In this document: positions 20,837-29,768 of the stretch, piece by piece | Layout: each line of letters opens with the position of its first letter | Position numbering within the stretch: the stretch's first letter is position 1 | Assembly (NCBI GenBank): GCA_035478795.1 | Contig: DATIJJ010000020.1 | Coordinates: 1 to 45,224, forward strand | Reading direction: 5' to 3' | Source: DATIJJ01 sp035478795 | GTDB taxonomy: Bacteria > Pseudomonadota > Gammaproteobacteria > DSM-16500 | DNA: 45,224 nt | Program-made: the position numbers and the translations under genes | The notes under the pieces: generated by a model | The model's database searches: none | What the model saw: only the letters and a program-made list of their open reading frames with translations | Told to the model about the DNA's origin: nothing

Positions 20837-22333
20837 TTAATCCTTATGCAAACGGTTCAGTAAAAATTGCACGAGCAGCGGAACAGGACGGCCGGTCGCA
20901 TAACGATCGTTGCTGCCGATCATCATCGCAGCGGTTCCGGCAACGTCCAGATGCGCCCAATGGAATTTTTGAGTAAAGCGCGACAGAAAACAGGCGGCTG
21001 TCACGACACCGGCTGTACGCCCGCCGACGTTGGACATATCCGCAAACGGACTTTTCAACTGGTCCTGGTATTCTTCCCATAAAGGCATTTGCCATGCGCG
21101 ATCGTGGCTTTCGTTGCCCGCGGCCAATAACGCATCCGCGAGCGGCTGGTGATTGGAAAAAAGCCCTGTCGCATGGTGACCCAGTGCAATGACGACCGCA
21201 CCGGTTAACGTTGCAATATCGATCACTGTGTCGGGTTTGTAGCGTTCAACATAAGTCAGCGCATCACACAGGACGAGACGGCCTTCGGCATCGGTATTCA
21301 GAATTTCAACGGTCTGGCCGGAGAGGGTTGTCACAATGTCTTCGGGGCGGGTGGCATGTCCCCCCGGCATGTTTTCCGCGAGCGCCAGCACGCCGACAAG
21401 ATGGATCGGACATTTTAATTCGGCAATGGCTTTGAATGTACCAAGTACCGTTGCAGCACCACTCATGTCGTATTTCATACCGACCATGGCGTCAGCCGGT
21501 TTTAAGGAAAGCCCGCCCGAGTCAAATGTGATGCCCTTGCCCACGAGGGCGATCGGCGCCTGTTTTTTCGGGGTGCCTTTATATTCGAGACAGACGAGGC
21601 GCGCTTCCTGATCACTGCCTTTGGCAACGGCAAGCATGGCACCCATGCCCAGTTTTTTCATGGCAGTTTCATCCAGCACTTTTACCGTGATGGTTTTGTA
21701 TTCCTTTGCAAGTGCTTGTGCTTCACCTGCCAGATAGACGGGATTGGCAATGTTTGCGGGCAAGTTGGCCAGATCTTTGGTAAACGTCACGCCATTGGCT
21801 ATGGCAATACCCTGTTTGATCGCGGTTTCACAGGCTTTCAAGGCAGATTTTTCAGTGAGGTGTATGTGGATTTCCTGTAAGGATGGCTTTGGCTCTTTCC
21901 GGCTTTTGAACGTATCAAACCGGTAGGCGGCATCGAAACTGCCTTCAACCAGTTGTTTCACTTTCCAGGCGGTATTGTGTTTTTCGACGGGTAATTCGGT
22001 CAGGCAAAAAAGGGCCTGTTTGATTTTGGCCGTGTTTAATGCCTTGACGCTGGCATGAATGACCTTGCGATAATCCGTCGCGGTTAATGTCGTATTTTTA
22101 CCGCAACCGACCAGTAAAACGCGTTTGGCCTGACCCTGCGGGAGATGATGCAGGAGCAGGGTTTGCCCGGGCTTGCCTTCCATTTCGCCGGATTCGAGCA
22201 GTTTGCTGATAAAATGCTGGCTGATTTTATCGAGTGCCCTGGCCGTGGGGGTCAGTGTATTGCCTTCATGGACACCCATGACAATACAGTCCCGGGTTTG
22301 ACTCAGCCCGTCACATTCCATTTTAAATTTCAT
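20837..22333 (-). CDS. pepA: Leucyl aminopeptidase (cytosol aminopeptidase)
   Basis: A 498-residue M17 peptidase (E. coli 503) that trims N-terminal residues from peptides with two metal ions; in E. coli it is also a DNA-binding protein. The start is set at ATG 22333 (M-K-F-K-M-E-C), preceded by AGGGG; a longer frame reaching 22507 overlaps the toxin-antitoxin promoter. The catalytic domain shows G-K-G-I-T-F-D-S-G-G-L near residue 263 and the signature N-T-D-A-E-G-R-L near residue 346. It heads the pepA-holC-valS operon. Its promoter region has been separated from lptF by the inserted toxin-antitoxin module. Confidence 0.96.
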   Translation of the reverse strand: MKFKMECDGLSQTRDCIVMGVHEGNTLTPTARALDKISQHFISKLLESGEMEGKPGQTLLLHHLPQGQAKRVLLVGCGKNTTLTATDYRKVIHASVKALNTAKIKQALFCLTELPVEKHNTAWKVKQLVEGSFDAAYRFDTFKSRKEPKPSLQEIHIHLTEKSALKACETAIKQGIAIANGVTFTKDLANLPANIANPVYLAGEAQALAKEYKTITVKVLDETAMKKLGMGAMLAVAKGSDQEARLVCLEYKGTPKKQAPIALVGKGITFDSGGLSLKPADAMVGMKYDMSGAATVLGTFKAIAELKCPIHLVGVLALAENMPGGHATRPEDIVTTLSGQTVEILNTDAEGRLVLCDALTYVERYKPDTVIDIATLTGAVVIALGHHATGLFSNHQPLADALLAAGNESHDRAWQMPLWEEYQDQLKSPFADMSNVGGRTAGVVTAACFLSRFTQKFHWAHLDVAGTAAMMIGSNDRYATGRPVPLLVQFLLNRLHKD

Positions 22334-22426
22334 GTTTGCCCCTGAATTCGGTATAATAAACGCCGATTTTATAAGAATGTGGCGGCGTGCGAAAGCATTA
22401 ATCATTCCTTCCTGAAGATAGTCGGG

Positions 22427-22456
22427 TAGACAGCCTGACCCTGTCCTGGTTATACT
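22427..22456 (+). promoter_or_regulatory. Promoter of the toxin-antitoxin module
   Basis: TAGACA (22427-22432) and TATACT (22451-22456) are 18 bases apart. The putative operator begins two bases downstream, the layout expected for an autoregulated toxin-antitoxin operon. Confidence 0.5.
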
Positions 22457-22457
22457 G

Positions 22458-22479
22458 AATGTAGAAACATTGCTACATT
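22458..22479. promoter_or_regulatory. Putative antitoxin operator (inverted repeat)
   Basis: AATGTAG and CTACATT form a perfect 7-bp inverted repeat around an 8-base spacer, directly after the -10 and 14 bases before the antitoxin start. Antitoxins of the Phd/YefM family bind such palindromes to repress their own operon. The assignment is by position and symmetry. Confidence 0.6.
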
Positions 22480-22493
22480 TAAGAGAGGTTCTT

Positions 22494-22748
22494 ATGACGA
22501 TTACCACGGTTACCAGCAGGGAGTTTAATCAGGATGTCAGTAAAATAAAGCGCGCTTCCCTGAAAGGTCCCGTTTTTATCACAGACAGAGGTCATCCTGC
22601 TCATGTGCTGCTATCGATACAGGACTATGAGGACTTGACCAAAACGAAAGAAAATATTATTGATCTTTTGGCCATGCCGGATGTGGCTGATATTGATTTT
22701 GACGTGCCCAAATTGAATAAAAAAATATATCGTTCAGAGGATTTTTAA
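22494..22748 (+). CDS. Phd/YefM-family antitoxin
   Basis: An 84-residue protein with AGAGAGG before ATG 22494. The N-terminus (T-V-T-S-R-E-F-N-Q-D followed by G-P-V-F-I-T-D-R-G-x-P-A-H-V-L) is the Phd/YefM DNA-binding fold. The C-terminal part (acidic, ending with R-S-E-D-F) would wrap the toxin. It is expected to neutralise the adjacent PIN toxin and repress the shared promoter through the palindrome upstream. Its stop codon overlaps the toxin ATG by one base, so translation is coupled. Confidence 0.85.
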   Translation: MTITTVTSREFNQDVSKIKRASLKGPVFITDRGHPAHVLLSIQDYEDLTKTKENIIDLLAMPDVADIDFDVPKLNKKIYRSEDF

Positions 22749-23164
22749 TGTATTTACTCGATACCAATGTCATCTCTGAATTGAGAAAAGCGACATCTAA
22801 AAAAGTCAGCAAAAATGTTGTTAAATGGGCTAAAAGTGTTTCACCATCCAGCCTGTATATTTCAGTAATTACGGTTCTTGAACTTGAAATGGGCATTCAT
22901 TCCATGGAGCGTCGGGATCCTTCACAAGGCGCATTACTTCGTACCTGGATGGATACGCATGTTTCTCCCGCATTTTCAGATCGTGTCCTGTTTGTTGATA
23001 TTGCTGTTGCAAAGTGTTGTGCAAAATTACATATCCCCGATAAAAAATCTGATAGAGACGCTATCATAGCCGCTACGGCGCTTGTGCATGGCATGACGGT
23101 GGTGACAAGAAATGTTGGCGATTTTGAAAAAACAGGCGTTGATTTAATCAATCCCTGGGAATAG
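22748..23164 (+). CDS. VapC-type PIN-domain toxin (RNase)
   Basis: A 138-residue PIN-domain protein. The acidic active-site residues are in place: Asp5 in L-L-D-T-N, Glu45/Glu47 in L-E-L-E-M-G, Asp104 in S-D-R-D-A-I-I-A-A-T-A, and Asp125 in R-N-V-G-D-F. The motif set matches VapC/FitB toxins, which cleave tRNA or other RNA unless bound by the antitoxin. The gene appears intact. It ends only 5 bases before lptF, so the toxin transcript probably runs into the LPS-export genes. Confidence 0.88.
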   Translation: MYLLDTNVISELRKATSKKVSKNVVKWAKSVSPSSLYISVITVLELEMGIHSMERRDPSQGALLRTWMDTHVSPAFSDRVLFVDIAVAKCCAKLHIPDKKSDRDAIIAATALVHGMTVVTRNVGDFEKTGVDLINPWE

Positions 23165-23169
23165 ACGTT

Positions 23170-24252
23170 ATGATTATTTCCCGTTATCTCACCAAAGAAG
23201 TTTTTAACACCCTGCTGGCGGTGACGTTCGTGCTGCTCCTCGTTTTTATCAGCCAGCAACTGGTGCGGTATCTGAGTTATGCGGCATCCGGCAAGATTGC
23301 TGCCAATATTTTGTTTGAAGTCATCAGTTTTGAAATTCCCAATCTCCTCGCACTGCTGTTGCCACTCGGATTATTTCTCGGAGTGATACTCGCTTATGGC
23401 CGGTTGTATGCAGATAATGAATTGCGCGTGATGCATGCCTGTGGTCTCAGTCTCCGGCAATTGATGGGAATAACCCTGACATTGGCGGCAGGGGTAACCC
23501 TGATCGTGGGTATCCTGATGATCTGGATTAATCCAACCATTGCCGCGGATAAACAAAAGGTGCTGGCGAGCGGATCAGCAGATAATTTACTGGATACGCT
23601 CATGCCCGGACGTTTTCAGGTGAGCAGTGATGGCAGGCGCGTTGCGTATGTTGAGAAAATTTCTCGCAATCGTAAGGAAGCTGACAATATTTTTATTGCT
23701 GAACAGGAAAAAAACGGTGTCGATGTCACCGGCACGCCATGGATTGTGTTGTCTGCGAAAAATGGGTATCAGACGCTGGATCCCGAGACACACGAACCGT
23801 TTGTCGTGGCAACAGACGGGTATCGTTATGCCGGTACGCCAGGTCAAAATGATTATCGCATTATTCAATTCCAGAAATATGCGATTCGAACGCCTGATGC
23901 TTCTCTCGACACACAGCGCCTGATTGAAGAGGCGATTCCAACTTACAAATTGCTGCAGGAGGGGCATTCACCCCGTGAAGCGTCGGAATTGCAATGGCGT
24001 CTTTCCATTCCTTTTTCCGCTTTTTTGCTGGCACTGCTTGCGATTCCACTGAGTCAGGTCAAACCGCGGCAGGGGCGTTATGCAACATTATTAACGGCTA
24101 TTTTATTGTATGTGGTGTATATGAATTTATTATTTGCAGGACGTAATCTCATCGAACAAAAAATAGTAGTGCCATGGGTTGGGCTCTTTTGGGTGCATGC
24201 GCTGGTGTTGATGGTGATTATGGGATTACTTTGGCGGACGCGACGCTCATGA
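23170..24252 (+). CDS. lptF: LPS export ABC transporter permease LptF
   Basis: A 360-residue inner-membrane protein (E. coli 366). With LptG and the LptB ATPase it extracts lipopolysaccharide from the inner membrane and passes it to LptC/LptA. The opening M-I-I-S-R-Y-L-T-K-E, three N-terminal and three C-terminal membrane helices, and a central periplasmic beta-jellyroll (about residues 115-260) match the family. A G-G-G-A lies upstream. The usual divergent promoter shared with pepA is interrupted by the toxin-antitoxin pair just upstream. The stop overlaps lptG by 4 bases (ATGA). Confidence 0.95.
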   Translation: MIISRYLTKEVFNTLLAVTFVLLLVFISQQLVRYLSYAASGKIAANILFEVISFEIPNLLALLLPLGLFLGVILAYGRLYADNELRVMHACGLSLRQLMGITLTLAAGVTLIVGILMIWINPTIAADKQKVLASGSADNLLDTLMPGRFQVSSDGRRVAYVEKISRNRKEADNIFIAEQEKNGVDVTGTPWIVLSAKNGYQTLDPETHEPFVVATDGYRYAGTPGQNDYRIIQFQKYAIRTPDASLDTQRLIEEAIPTYKLLQEGHSPREASELQWRLSIPFSAFLLALLAIPLSQVKPRQGRYATLLTAILLYVVYMNLLFAGRNLIEQKIVVPWVGLFWVHALVLMVIMGLLWRTRRS

Positions 24253-25319
24253 TGTCACTTCTTTCCCGTTACATTGCAAGGACTGTTATTTTAGCCACGC
24301 TGCTGGTGATGGCGGTGGTATTGGGGCTGGCTTTTTTCATCAATTTACTTGGTGAATTGCGTGATATCGGGGTCGGGGATTATGGGTTGATGCAGGCGGC
24401 GTTCCATGCCTTTCTTGAATTGCCTTATAACATTTATGCCTTTTTTCCGATGCTGGTTTTATTGGGCGGGTTGCTTGGATTAAGCATGCTGGCCTCAAAC
24501 CAGGAATTAATTGTGATGCGTGTGTCAGGTGTGTCGATACCCGCTATTTTGCGAGCTGTTTTGATGGCGGCCCTTGTGTTGATTGCGATGGGGATGGTGA
24601 TTGGTGAAGTGATTGCGCCGAGAACGCATTATCTCGCGGATATCCATAAATCGACGGATCAGAGTGGTGGTCAGGCGGTGATTACGGCAGCGGGTTTGTG
24701 GGTGCATGAAGGAAACAGTTTTGTTCACATTGATCGTGTGATGGCGCACCAGCATCTGGAAGGCGTGACGCGGTATGAATTTGATGATCAGCATCGATTG
24801 CAGGCAGCCTGGTTTGCAAAAACCATGGATTATCGGAATGGGCATTGGAAATTATATGATTTGGCCAAAACGACATTTCGCGCTGATCAGACATTAAGTG
24901 AACGCTTGCCCGAGGCGAGCTGGGATTTATCACTTAATCCCAATGTATTGAGTATTGGTTTACTTGAACCGGAAGAAATGCCGCTGACGCGATTATCCAG
25001 TTTTACCGAGCATTTGAAAAAAAATGGCTTGCAGGCGACGGAGTTTCAGTTTTCATTCTGGAAACGGATTTTGCAGCCCTTGACGATTCTTGTGATGTTG
25101 TTTCTTGCCGTGCCGTTTGTGTTTACGGCACCGCGTTCCATTAATCTGGGATGGCAGATGGTGCTCGGTGTCATTGTCGGATTTGTGTTTTATATTCTCG
25201 ATTCGATGTTGGGACAGTTAAGTATTGTCTATCAATTACCACCGTTTTTTGCGGCTCTTTTGCCGATTCTCCTGTTTGCCTTCGTTGGGTATGGGTTGAT
25301 GAGGCGGGTCCGGAATTAA
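24249..25319 (+). CDS. lptG: LPS export ABC transporter permease LptG
   Basis: A 356-residue partner of LptF (E. coli 360) with the same layout: three helices, a periplasmic beta-jellyroll, then three helices. ATG 24249 overlaps the lptF stop as ATGA and gives the conserved L-S-R-Y-I-A-R-T opening; an upstream in-frame start inside lptF is not needed. A-S-N-Q-E-L-I-V-M-R-V-S-G, the coupling-helix region that contacts LptB, is present near residue 80. It ends 4 bases from the end of convergent gatB. Confidence 0.95.
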   Translation: MMSLLSRYIARTVILATLLVMAVVLGLAFFINLLGELRDIGVGDYGLMQAAFHAFLELPYNIYAFFPMLVLLGGLLGLSMLASNQELIVMRVSGVSIPAILRAVLMAALVLIAMGMVIGEVIAPRTHYLADIHKSTDQSGGQAVITAAGLWVHEGNSFVHIDRVMAHQHLEGVTRYEFDDQHRLQAAWFAKTMDYRNGHWKLYDLAKTTFRADQTLSERLPEASWDLSLNPNVLSIGLLEPEEMPLTRLSSFTEHLKKNGLQATEFQFSFWKRILQPLTILVMLFLAVPFVFTAPRSINLGWQMVLGVIVGFVFYILDSMLGQLSIVYQLPPFFAALLPILLFAFVGYGLMRRVRN

Positions 25320-25323
25320 TTCC

Positions 25324-26760
25324 TTACCCCGCCAGTTTCTTTTTCAGTATTTCATTCAATTGCTGCGGATTGACCTTGCCGCCGGATTCTTTCATTGCCT
25401 GACCCACAAAAAAGCCAAACAGTTTTTCCTTGCCGGAGCGGTAATCAGCCAATTGTTCGGGATTCGCTGCCATAATTTTATCGATCAGCGTTTCGATGGC
25501 GCTGTTATCGGTCACCTGTTTTAACCCGCGTTTTTCGATGATCGCGTCTACATCGCCTTCCTGATTCCACAACGCTTCAAAAATCGTTTTGGCAATTTTT
25601 CCGGAAATGGTGTTATCTGCAATGCGTAATACCAATTGGCCTAACTGATCGGCTGTAATCGGAGATTCTGTGATATCCAGATCCGATTTGTTTAATGCAC
25701 CGGACAATTCACCCATGACCCAGTTGGCGGATAATTTGGGCTGGTCTCCCGATGTTTTGACAACCGTTTCAAAAAAATCAGCCATCGCGCGACTGCTTGA
25801 CATCACTGTTGCATCGTATTGACTGAGCTCATACTGGTCCATAAAACGCTGACGTTTTTGTTGCGGTAATTCAGGCAATGTCTTTCGAACAGCTTCAATT
25901 TGTTCTTCTGTGATGACCAGTGGCAAAAGATCCGGATCCGGAAAATAGCGGTAATCATTCGCTTCTTCCTTGCTTCGCATCGGACGCGTTTCATTTTTAC
26001 CGGGATCATAAAGACGCGTTTCCTGGGTGATTTTCCCGCCGCTTTCAATTAATGCAATTTGACGCTCGACTTCGTAATTAATCGCGCGTTCCACAAAACG
26101 AAATGAATTAATATTTTTTAATTCCGTACGTGTACCCAATTTTGTATCGCCTTTTCGTCGGACAGACACATTCGCATCGCAACGAAATGAACCTTCCTGC
26201 ATGTTGCCATCACAGATTTGCAAATAACGCACAAGAGAATGCAAGGTTTTGAGATACGCGACCGCTTCTTTCGAAGAACGCATGTCAGGTTCTGACACAA
26301 TTTCAAGAAGCGGTGTGCCGGCACGATTCAAATCAATACCGGATTGGCCGTGAAAATCTTCATGCAGCGATTTTCCTGCATCTTCCTCAAGGTGTGCGCG
26401 TGTAATGTGAATGCGCTTTACAGAGCCATCATCCAGTGAAATATCGAGAAATCCCTTGCCAACAACCGGATGATCCAGCTGACTGATTTGATAGCCTTTC
26501 GGTAAATCCGGATAAAAATAATTTTTACGCGCAAAAATGGAGCGCTTTGTAATATCGGCATTAATCCCGAGCCCGAGCCTGATTGCCATGGTGACAGCTT
26601 CAGCATTCAGGACAGGCAGAACGCCTGGAAAACCGAGATCAATCGCGCAGGCTTGTGTGTTGGGTTCTGCACCAAATTCGGTGGAGGCGCCTGAAAAAAT
26701 TTTACTGCGGGTTGAAAGTTGCGCGTGAACTTCAAGCCCGATAACCGTTTCCCATTCCAT
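25324..26760 (-). CDS. gatB: Asp-tRNA(Asn)/Glu-tRNA(Gln) amidotransferase subunit B
   Basis: A 478-residue protein of normal length. GatCAB converts Glu-tRNA-Gln (and Asp-tRNA-Asn) to the amide form; GatB phosphorylates the mischarged residue and binds the tRNA. The opening W-E-T-V-I-G-L-E-V-H-A-Q-L, A-R-K-N-Y-F-Y-P-D-L-P-K-G-Y and F-R-C-D-A-N-V-S are family signatures. A C-terminal YqeY-like domain ends with P-Q-Q-L-N-E-I-L. It follows gatA by 1 base in the order gatC-gatA-gatB. Confidence 0.97.
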   Translation of the reverse strand: MEWETVIGLEVHAQLSTRSKIFSGASTEFGAEPNTQACAIDLGFPGVLPVLNAEAVTMAIRLGLGINADITKRSIFARKNYFYPDLPKGYQISQLDHPVVGKGFLDISLDDGSVKRIHITRAHLEEDAGKSLHEDFHGQSGIDLNRAGTPLLEIVSEPDMRSSKEAVAYLKTLHSLVRYLQICDGNMQEGSFRCDANVSVRRKGDTKLGTRTELKNINSFRFVERAINYEVERQIALIESGGKITQETRLYDPGKNETRPMRSKEEANDYRYFPDPDLLPLVITEEQIEAVRKTLPELPQQKRQRFMDQYELSQYDATVMSSSRAMADFFETVVKTSGDQPKLSANWVMGELSGALNKSDLDITESPITADQLGQLVLRIADNTISGKIAKTIFEALWNQEGDVDAIIEKRGLKQVTDNSAIETLIDKIMAANPEQLADYRSGKEKLFGFFVGQAMKESGGKVNPQQLNEILKKKLAG

Positions 26761-26761
26761 C

Positions 26762-28213
26762 CTAAAATCCCTCCGGTCGAAATCGATGCCAGTCAGTTAC
26801 CTGTTGATATTGATGTGCCGCATTGAGTAATCGGCTTTCCGCAAAATAATCGCCAATGAGTTGCAACCCGACCGGTAAGTTTCCGACAAACCCCGCCGGA
26901 ATGGAAATACCCGGGAGCCCGGCCAGATTGACCGCAATGGTGTAAATGTCGGATAAATACATGCTGATCGGATCACTGATTTTTTCACCCAGTTTAAAGG
27001 CGGGCGTGGGCGATGTCGGGCCTAAAATCACATCCACTTTTTTGAATGCATCGATAAAGTCCTGACGAATGAGACCCCGCACTTTTTGCGCTTTCAAATA
27101 ATAGGCATCGTAAAAACCGGCTGACAGGGCATACGTACCAATCATGATGCGGCGTTTGACCTCGGAACCAAACCCTTCACTGCGACTGCGTTTGTATAAA
27201 TCGAGGAGATCGGCCGGTTGATCACAGCGATATCCATAACGCACACCGTCAAAACGGGCGAGATTGGAAGAACATTCGGCCGGTGCGATGACGTAATAGG
27301 CGGGAATGGAGAGCGCCGTATTCGGCAAGTGAATCTCATGCAGGGTGGCACCCATTTTTTCATATTCTTTAATCGCCGCTTCAATCACTTTTGCAACAGA
27401 GGCATCAAGGCCTTCGCCAAAAAATTCTTTGGGTAAACCGATACGTAACCCTTTTATCGAATCATTCAGGGTTTTTGTGTAATCGGGAACCGGCTGGTCC
27501 ATGCTGGTTGAATCATGCGGATCAAAACCGGACATGGTATTTAATAACAGGGCCGCATCTTCTGCCGTGCGGGTCATGGGGCCGCCCTGATCGAGGCTCG
27601 AGGCATAGGCGATCATCCCGTAACGCGACACCCGGCCATAAGTCGGTTTGATGCCGGTAATCCCGGAGAGGGCCGCCGGTTGACGAATCGACCCGCCGGT
27701 ATCGGTGCCGGTTGCGCCCGGCGCAAGACCCGCTGCAACGGCGGCCGCTGAACCACCGGATGAGCCGCCTGGCGTTCTTTCCAGATCCCACGGGTTTTTG
27801 GTCGGGCCATAGTAACTGGTTTCATTGGATGAACCCATCGCGAACTCATCCATATTGGTTTTACCTAATAAAACCGTACCGGCTTCCCGGAATTTCGTCA
27901 CCACCGTCGCATCATAGGGCGAAATGAAATTATCCAGTATTTTGGAACCGCAACTGGTTTTAATGTTTTTCGTGCAGAAAATATCTTTTTGTGCGATGGG
28001 AATGCCTGTCAACACGCCGCCCTTGCCGGACGCTCGCCATGCGTCAGCGCGTTTGGCATCTTGCAGGGCTTCATCCGGTGTCACCGTGATAAAGCTGTTT
28101 AACTTTTTATCGAGTGATTGAATGCGGTCGAGAAAGTGTTGGGTCAATTCCACACTGGATATTTTTTTCGCGAGAAGATCACGCGATAATTCAGCAATCG
28201 TTTTGTTATGCAT
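26762..28213 (-). CDS. gatA: Asp-tRNA(Asn)/Glu-tRNA(Gln) amidotransferase subunit A
   Basis: A 483-residue amidase-signature protein that releases ammonia from glutamine for GatB. The Ser-cisSer-Lys triad is visible as Lys76, Ser151 and Ser175, with the same spacing as in characterised GatA proteins. The Gly/Ser-rich G-G-S-S-G-G-S signature surrounds Ser151. It starts 2 bases after gatC and ends 1 base before gatB. Confidence 0.97.
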   Translation of the reverse strand: MHNKTIAELSRDLLAKKISSVELTQHFLDRIQSLDKKLNSFITVTPDEALQDAKRADAWRASGKGGVLTGIPIAQKDIFCTKNIKTSCGSKILDNFISPYDATVVTKFREAGTVLLGKTNMDEFAMGSSNETSYYGPTKNPWDLERTPGGSSGGSAAAVAAGLAPGATGTDTGGSIRQPAALSGITGIKPTYGRVSRYGMIAYASSLDQGGPMTRTAEDAALLLNTMSGFDPHDSTSMDQPVPDYTKTLNDSIKGLRIGLPKEFFGEGLDASVAKVIEAAIKEYEKMGATLHEIHLPNTALSIPAYYVIAPAECSSNLARFDGVRYGYRCDQPADLLDLYKRSRSEGFGSEVKRRIMIGTYALSAGFYDAYYLKAQKVRGLIRQDFIDAFKKVDVILGPTSPTPAFKLGEKISDPISMYLSDIYTIAVNLAGLPGISIPAGFVGNLPVGLQLIGDYFAESRLLNAAHQYQQVTDWHRFRPEGF

Positions 28214-28215
28214 GG

Positions 28216-28509
28216 TTATTCCCCGTCAATCACTTTAGGCACCAGATACAAACCCGCTTCCACACGTGGGGCGATGGACTGGAACAAATCGCGCTCATCC
28301 TTTTCGCTGACCGTGTCCTGTCGTAATCGCTGGGTCAGATCGAGTGAATGCGCCACGGCTTCGACCTTGCGGGTATCGGCCTGATTCATTTGCTCGATAA
28401 AATGCAGGATGTTGGAGAGTTGCTTTGTGTAAAGCGCCGTATCGGCCTCGGAAAAATCGAGGCGGGCAAGGTGCGCAATTTTTTTTATATCATCGGATGT
28501 CAGCGACAT
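28216..28509 (-). CDS. gatC: Asp-tRNA(Asn)/Glu-tRNA(Gln) amidotransferase subunit C
   Basis: A 97-residue protein (family about 95). It wraps GatA and GatB together. ATG 28509 gives the typical start M-S-L-T-S-D-D-I-K-K-I-A-H-L-A-R-L with a GGAG upstream; longer in-frame starts add residues not found in GatC. The R-x-D-T-V-S and V-P-K-V-I-D-G-E ends are typical. It is first in gatCAB and divergent from mreB, a conserved arrangement in gammaproteobacteria. Confidence 0.93.
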   Translation of the reverse strand: MSLTSDDIKKIAHLARLDFSEADTALYTKQLSNILHFIEQMNQADTRKVEAVAHSLDLTQRLRQDTVSEKDERDLFQSIAPRVEAGLYLVPKVIDGE

Positions 28510-28694
28510 GACAGGGTGCTCCATCAAAAGACGGCAAGTATACTGCCCGGGGGCGTTCATTGACAATGGATACGCGTGGTCAATAAATGCGCTTTCAGGT
28601 ATTTTAAAAAATTGTCTTGCAAATGATGGTCAGTTGGTTGGTTATCCATTAGAATTCTCTGATCGATAATGGAATTAAAGGACACGGTAAACTT

Positions 28695-29744
28695 ATGCTG
28701 AAAAAATTGCGCGGTTATTTTTCGAATGATCTGTCAATCGATCTGGGCACAGCGAATACGCTGATTTATGTACGCGGAAAAGGGATTGTGCTGGATGAAC
28801 CCTCGGTCGTTGCGATCCGTCAGGTGCCAGGCAGCAGCAATGGCCAGAAACATGTGGCCGCGGTCGGGAGTGAAGCGAAGCTCATGCTGGGACGCACACC
28901 GGGCAATATTACAGCGATTCGTCCAATGAAAGATGGCGTGATTGCCGATTTCTACGTGACCGAAAAGATGCTTCAGCACTTCATTCATAAAGTCCATGAA
29001 AACCGTTTCCTGCGACCGAGCCCGCGCGTGCTGGTGTGTGTGCCGTGTGGTTCAACGCAAGTAGAGCGACGTGCGATTCGTGAATCGGCCATCAGTGCAG
29101 GTGCGCGGGAAGTCTTTTTGCTGGAAGAACCGATGGCGGCTGCGATGGGAGCGGGTATGCCGGTGGATGAACCGTGTGGTTCGATGGTAGTCGATATTGG
29201 CGGTGGTACGACGGAAGTGGCCATTATTTCCCTGAGCGGTATTGTGTATTCGGCGTCGGTCCGGATTGGGGGAGATCGGTTTGATGAATCCATTGTGAGT
29301 TATGTCAGACGCAATTACGGTATTTTGATTGGTGAGTCGACCGCTGAACGCATTAAACATGAAATTGGCGCAGCCTATCCGGCCAATGAAATTCGTGAAA
29401 TGGAAGTGCGCGGGCGTAATCTCGCCGAAGGGATTCCCCGAAGCTTTACATTAAACAGCAATGAAATTCTGGAAGCGTTACAGGAACCGTTATCCGGTAT
29501 TTTGGGCGCCGTGCGTGCAGCACTGGAGCAGGCGCCACCGGAACTTGCGGCGGATATTGCCGAACGCGGCATGGTATTGACGGGTGGCGGTGCGCTGTTA
29601 CGCAACATTGATCGTTTATTTATGGAAGAAACCGGATTGCCGGTGATTATTGCCGATGAGCCCTTGACCTGTGTTGCGCGCGGTGGCGGCAAGGCACTGG
29701 AAATGGTGGATACGGTTGGAATGGATTTTCTTTCCAGGGAATAA
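28695..29744 (+). CDS. mreB: Rod shape-determining actin homologue MreB
   Basis: A 349-residue protein (E. coli 347) that forms membrane-bound filaments guiding side-wall peptidoglycan synthesis. Actin-fold motifs are D-L-G-T-A-N-T (phosphate 1), D-I-G-G-G-T-T-E (phosphate 2) and G-G-G-A-L-L-R (adenosine). The short hydrophobic N-terminus M-L-K-K-L-R-G-Y-F could serve as the amphipathic membrane anchor. It leads mreB-mreC-mreD-rng-yhdP. Confidence 0.98.
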   Translation: MLKKLRGYFSNDLSIDLGTANTLIYVRGKGIVLDEPSVVAIRQVPGSSNGQKHVAAVGSEAKLMLGRTPGNITAIRPMKDGVIADFYVTEKMLQHFIHKVHENRFLRPSPRVLVCVPCGSTQVERRAIRESAISAGAREVFLLEEPMAAAMGAGMPVDEPCGSMVVDIGGGTTEVAIISLSGIVYSASVRIGGDRFDESIVSYVRRNYGILIGESTAERIKHEIGAAYPANEIREMEVRGRNLAEGIPRSFTLNSNEILEALQEPLSGILGAVRAALEQAPPELAADIAERGMVLTGGGALLRNIDRLFMEETGLPVIIADEPLTCVARGGGKALEMVDTVGMDFLSRE

Positions 29745-29768
29745 TAACCACGACCAGAGGATCGCGTT

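Noticed and set aside
22334..22507. N-terminal extension of PepA up to 22507
   Set aside because: It overlaps the toxin-antitoxin promoter and operator, and the family start matches ATG 22333 with a ribosome-binding site.
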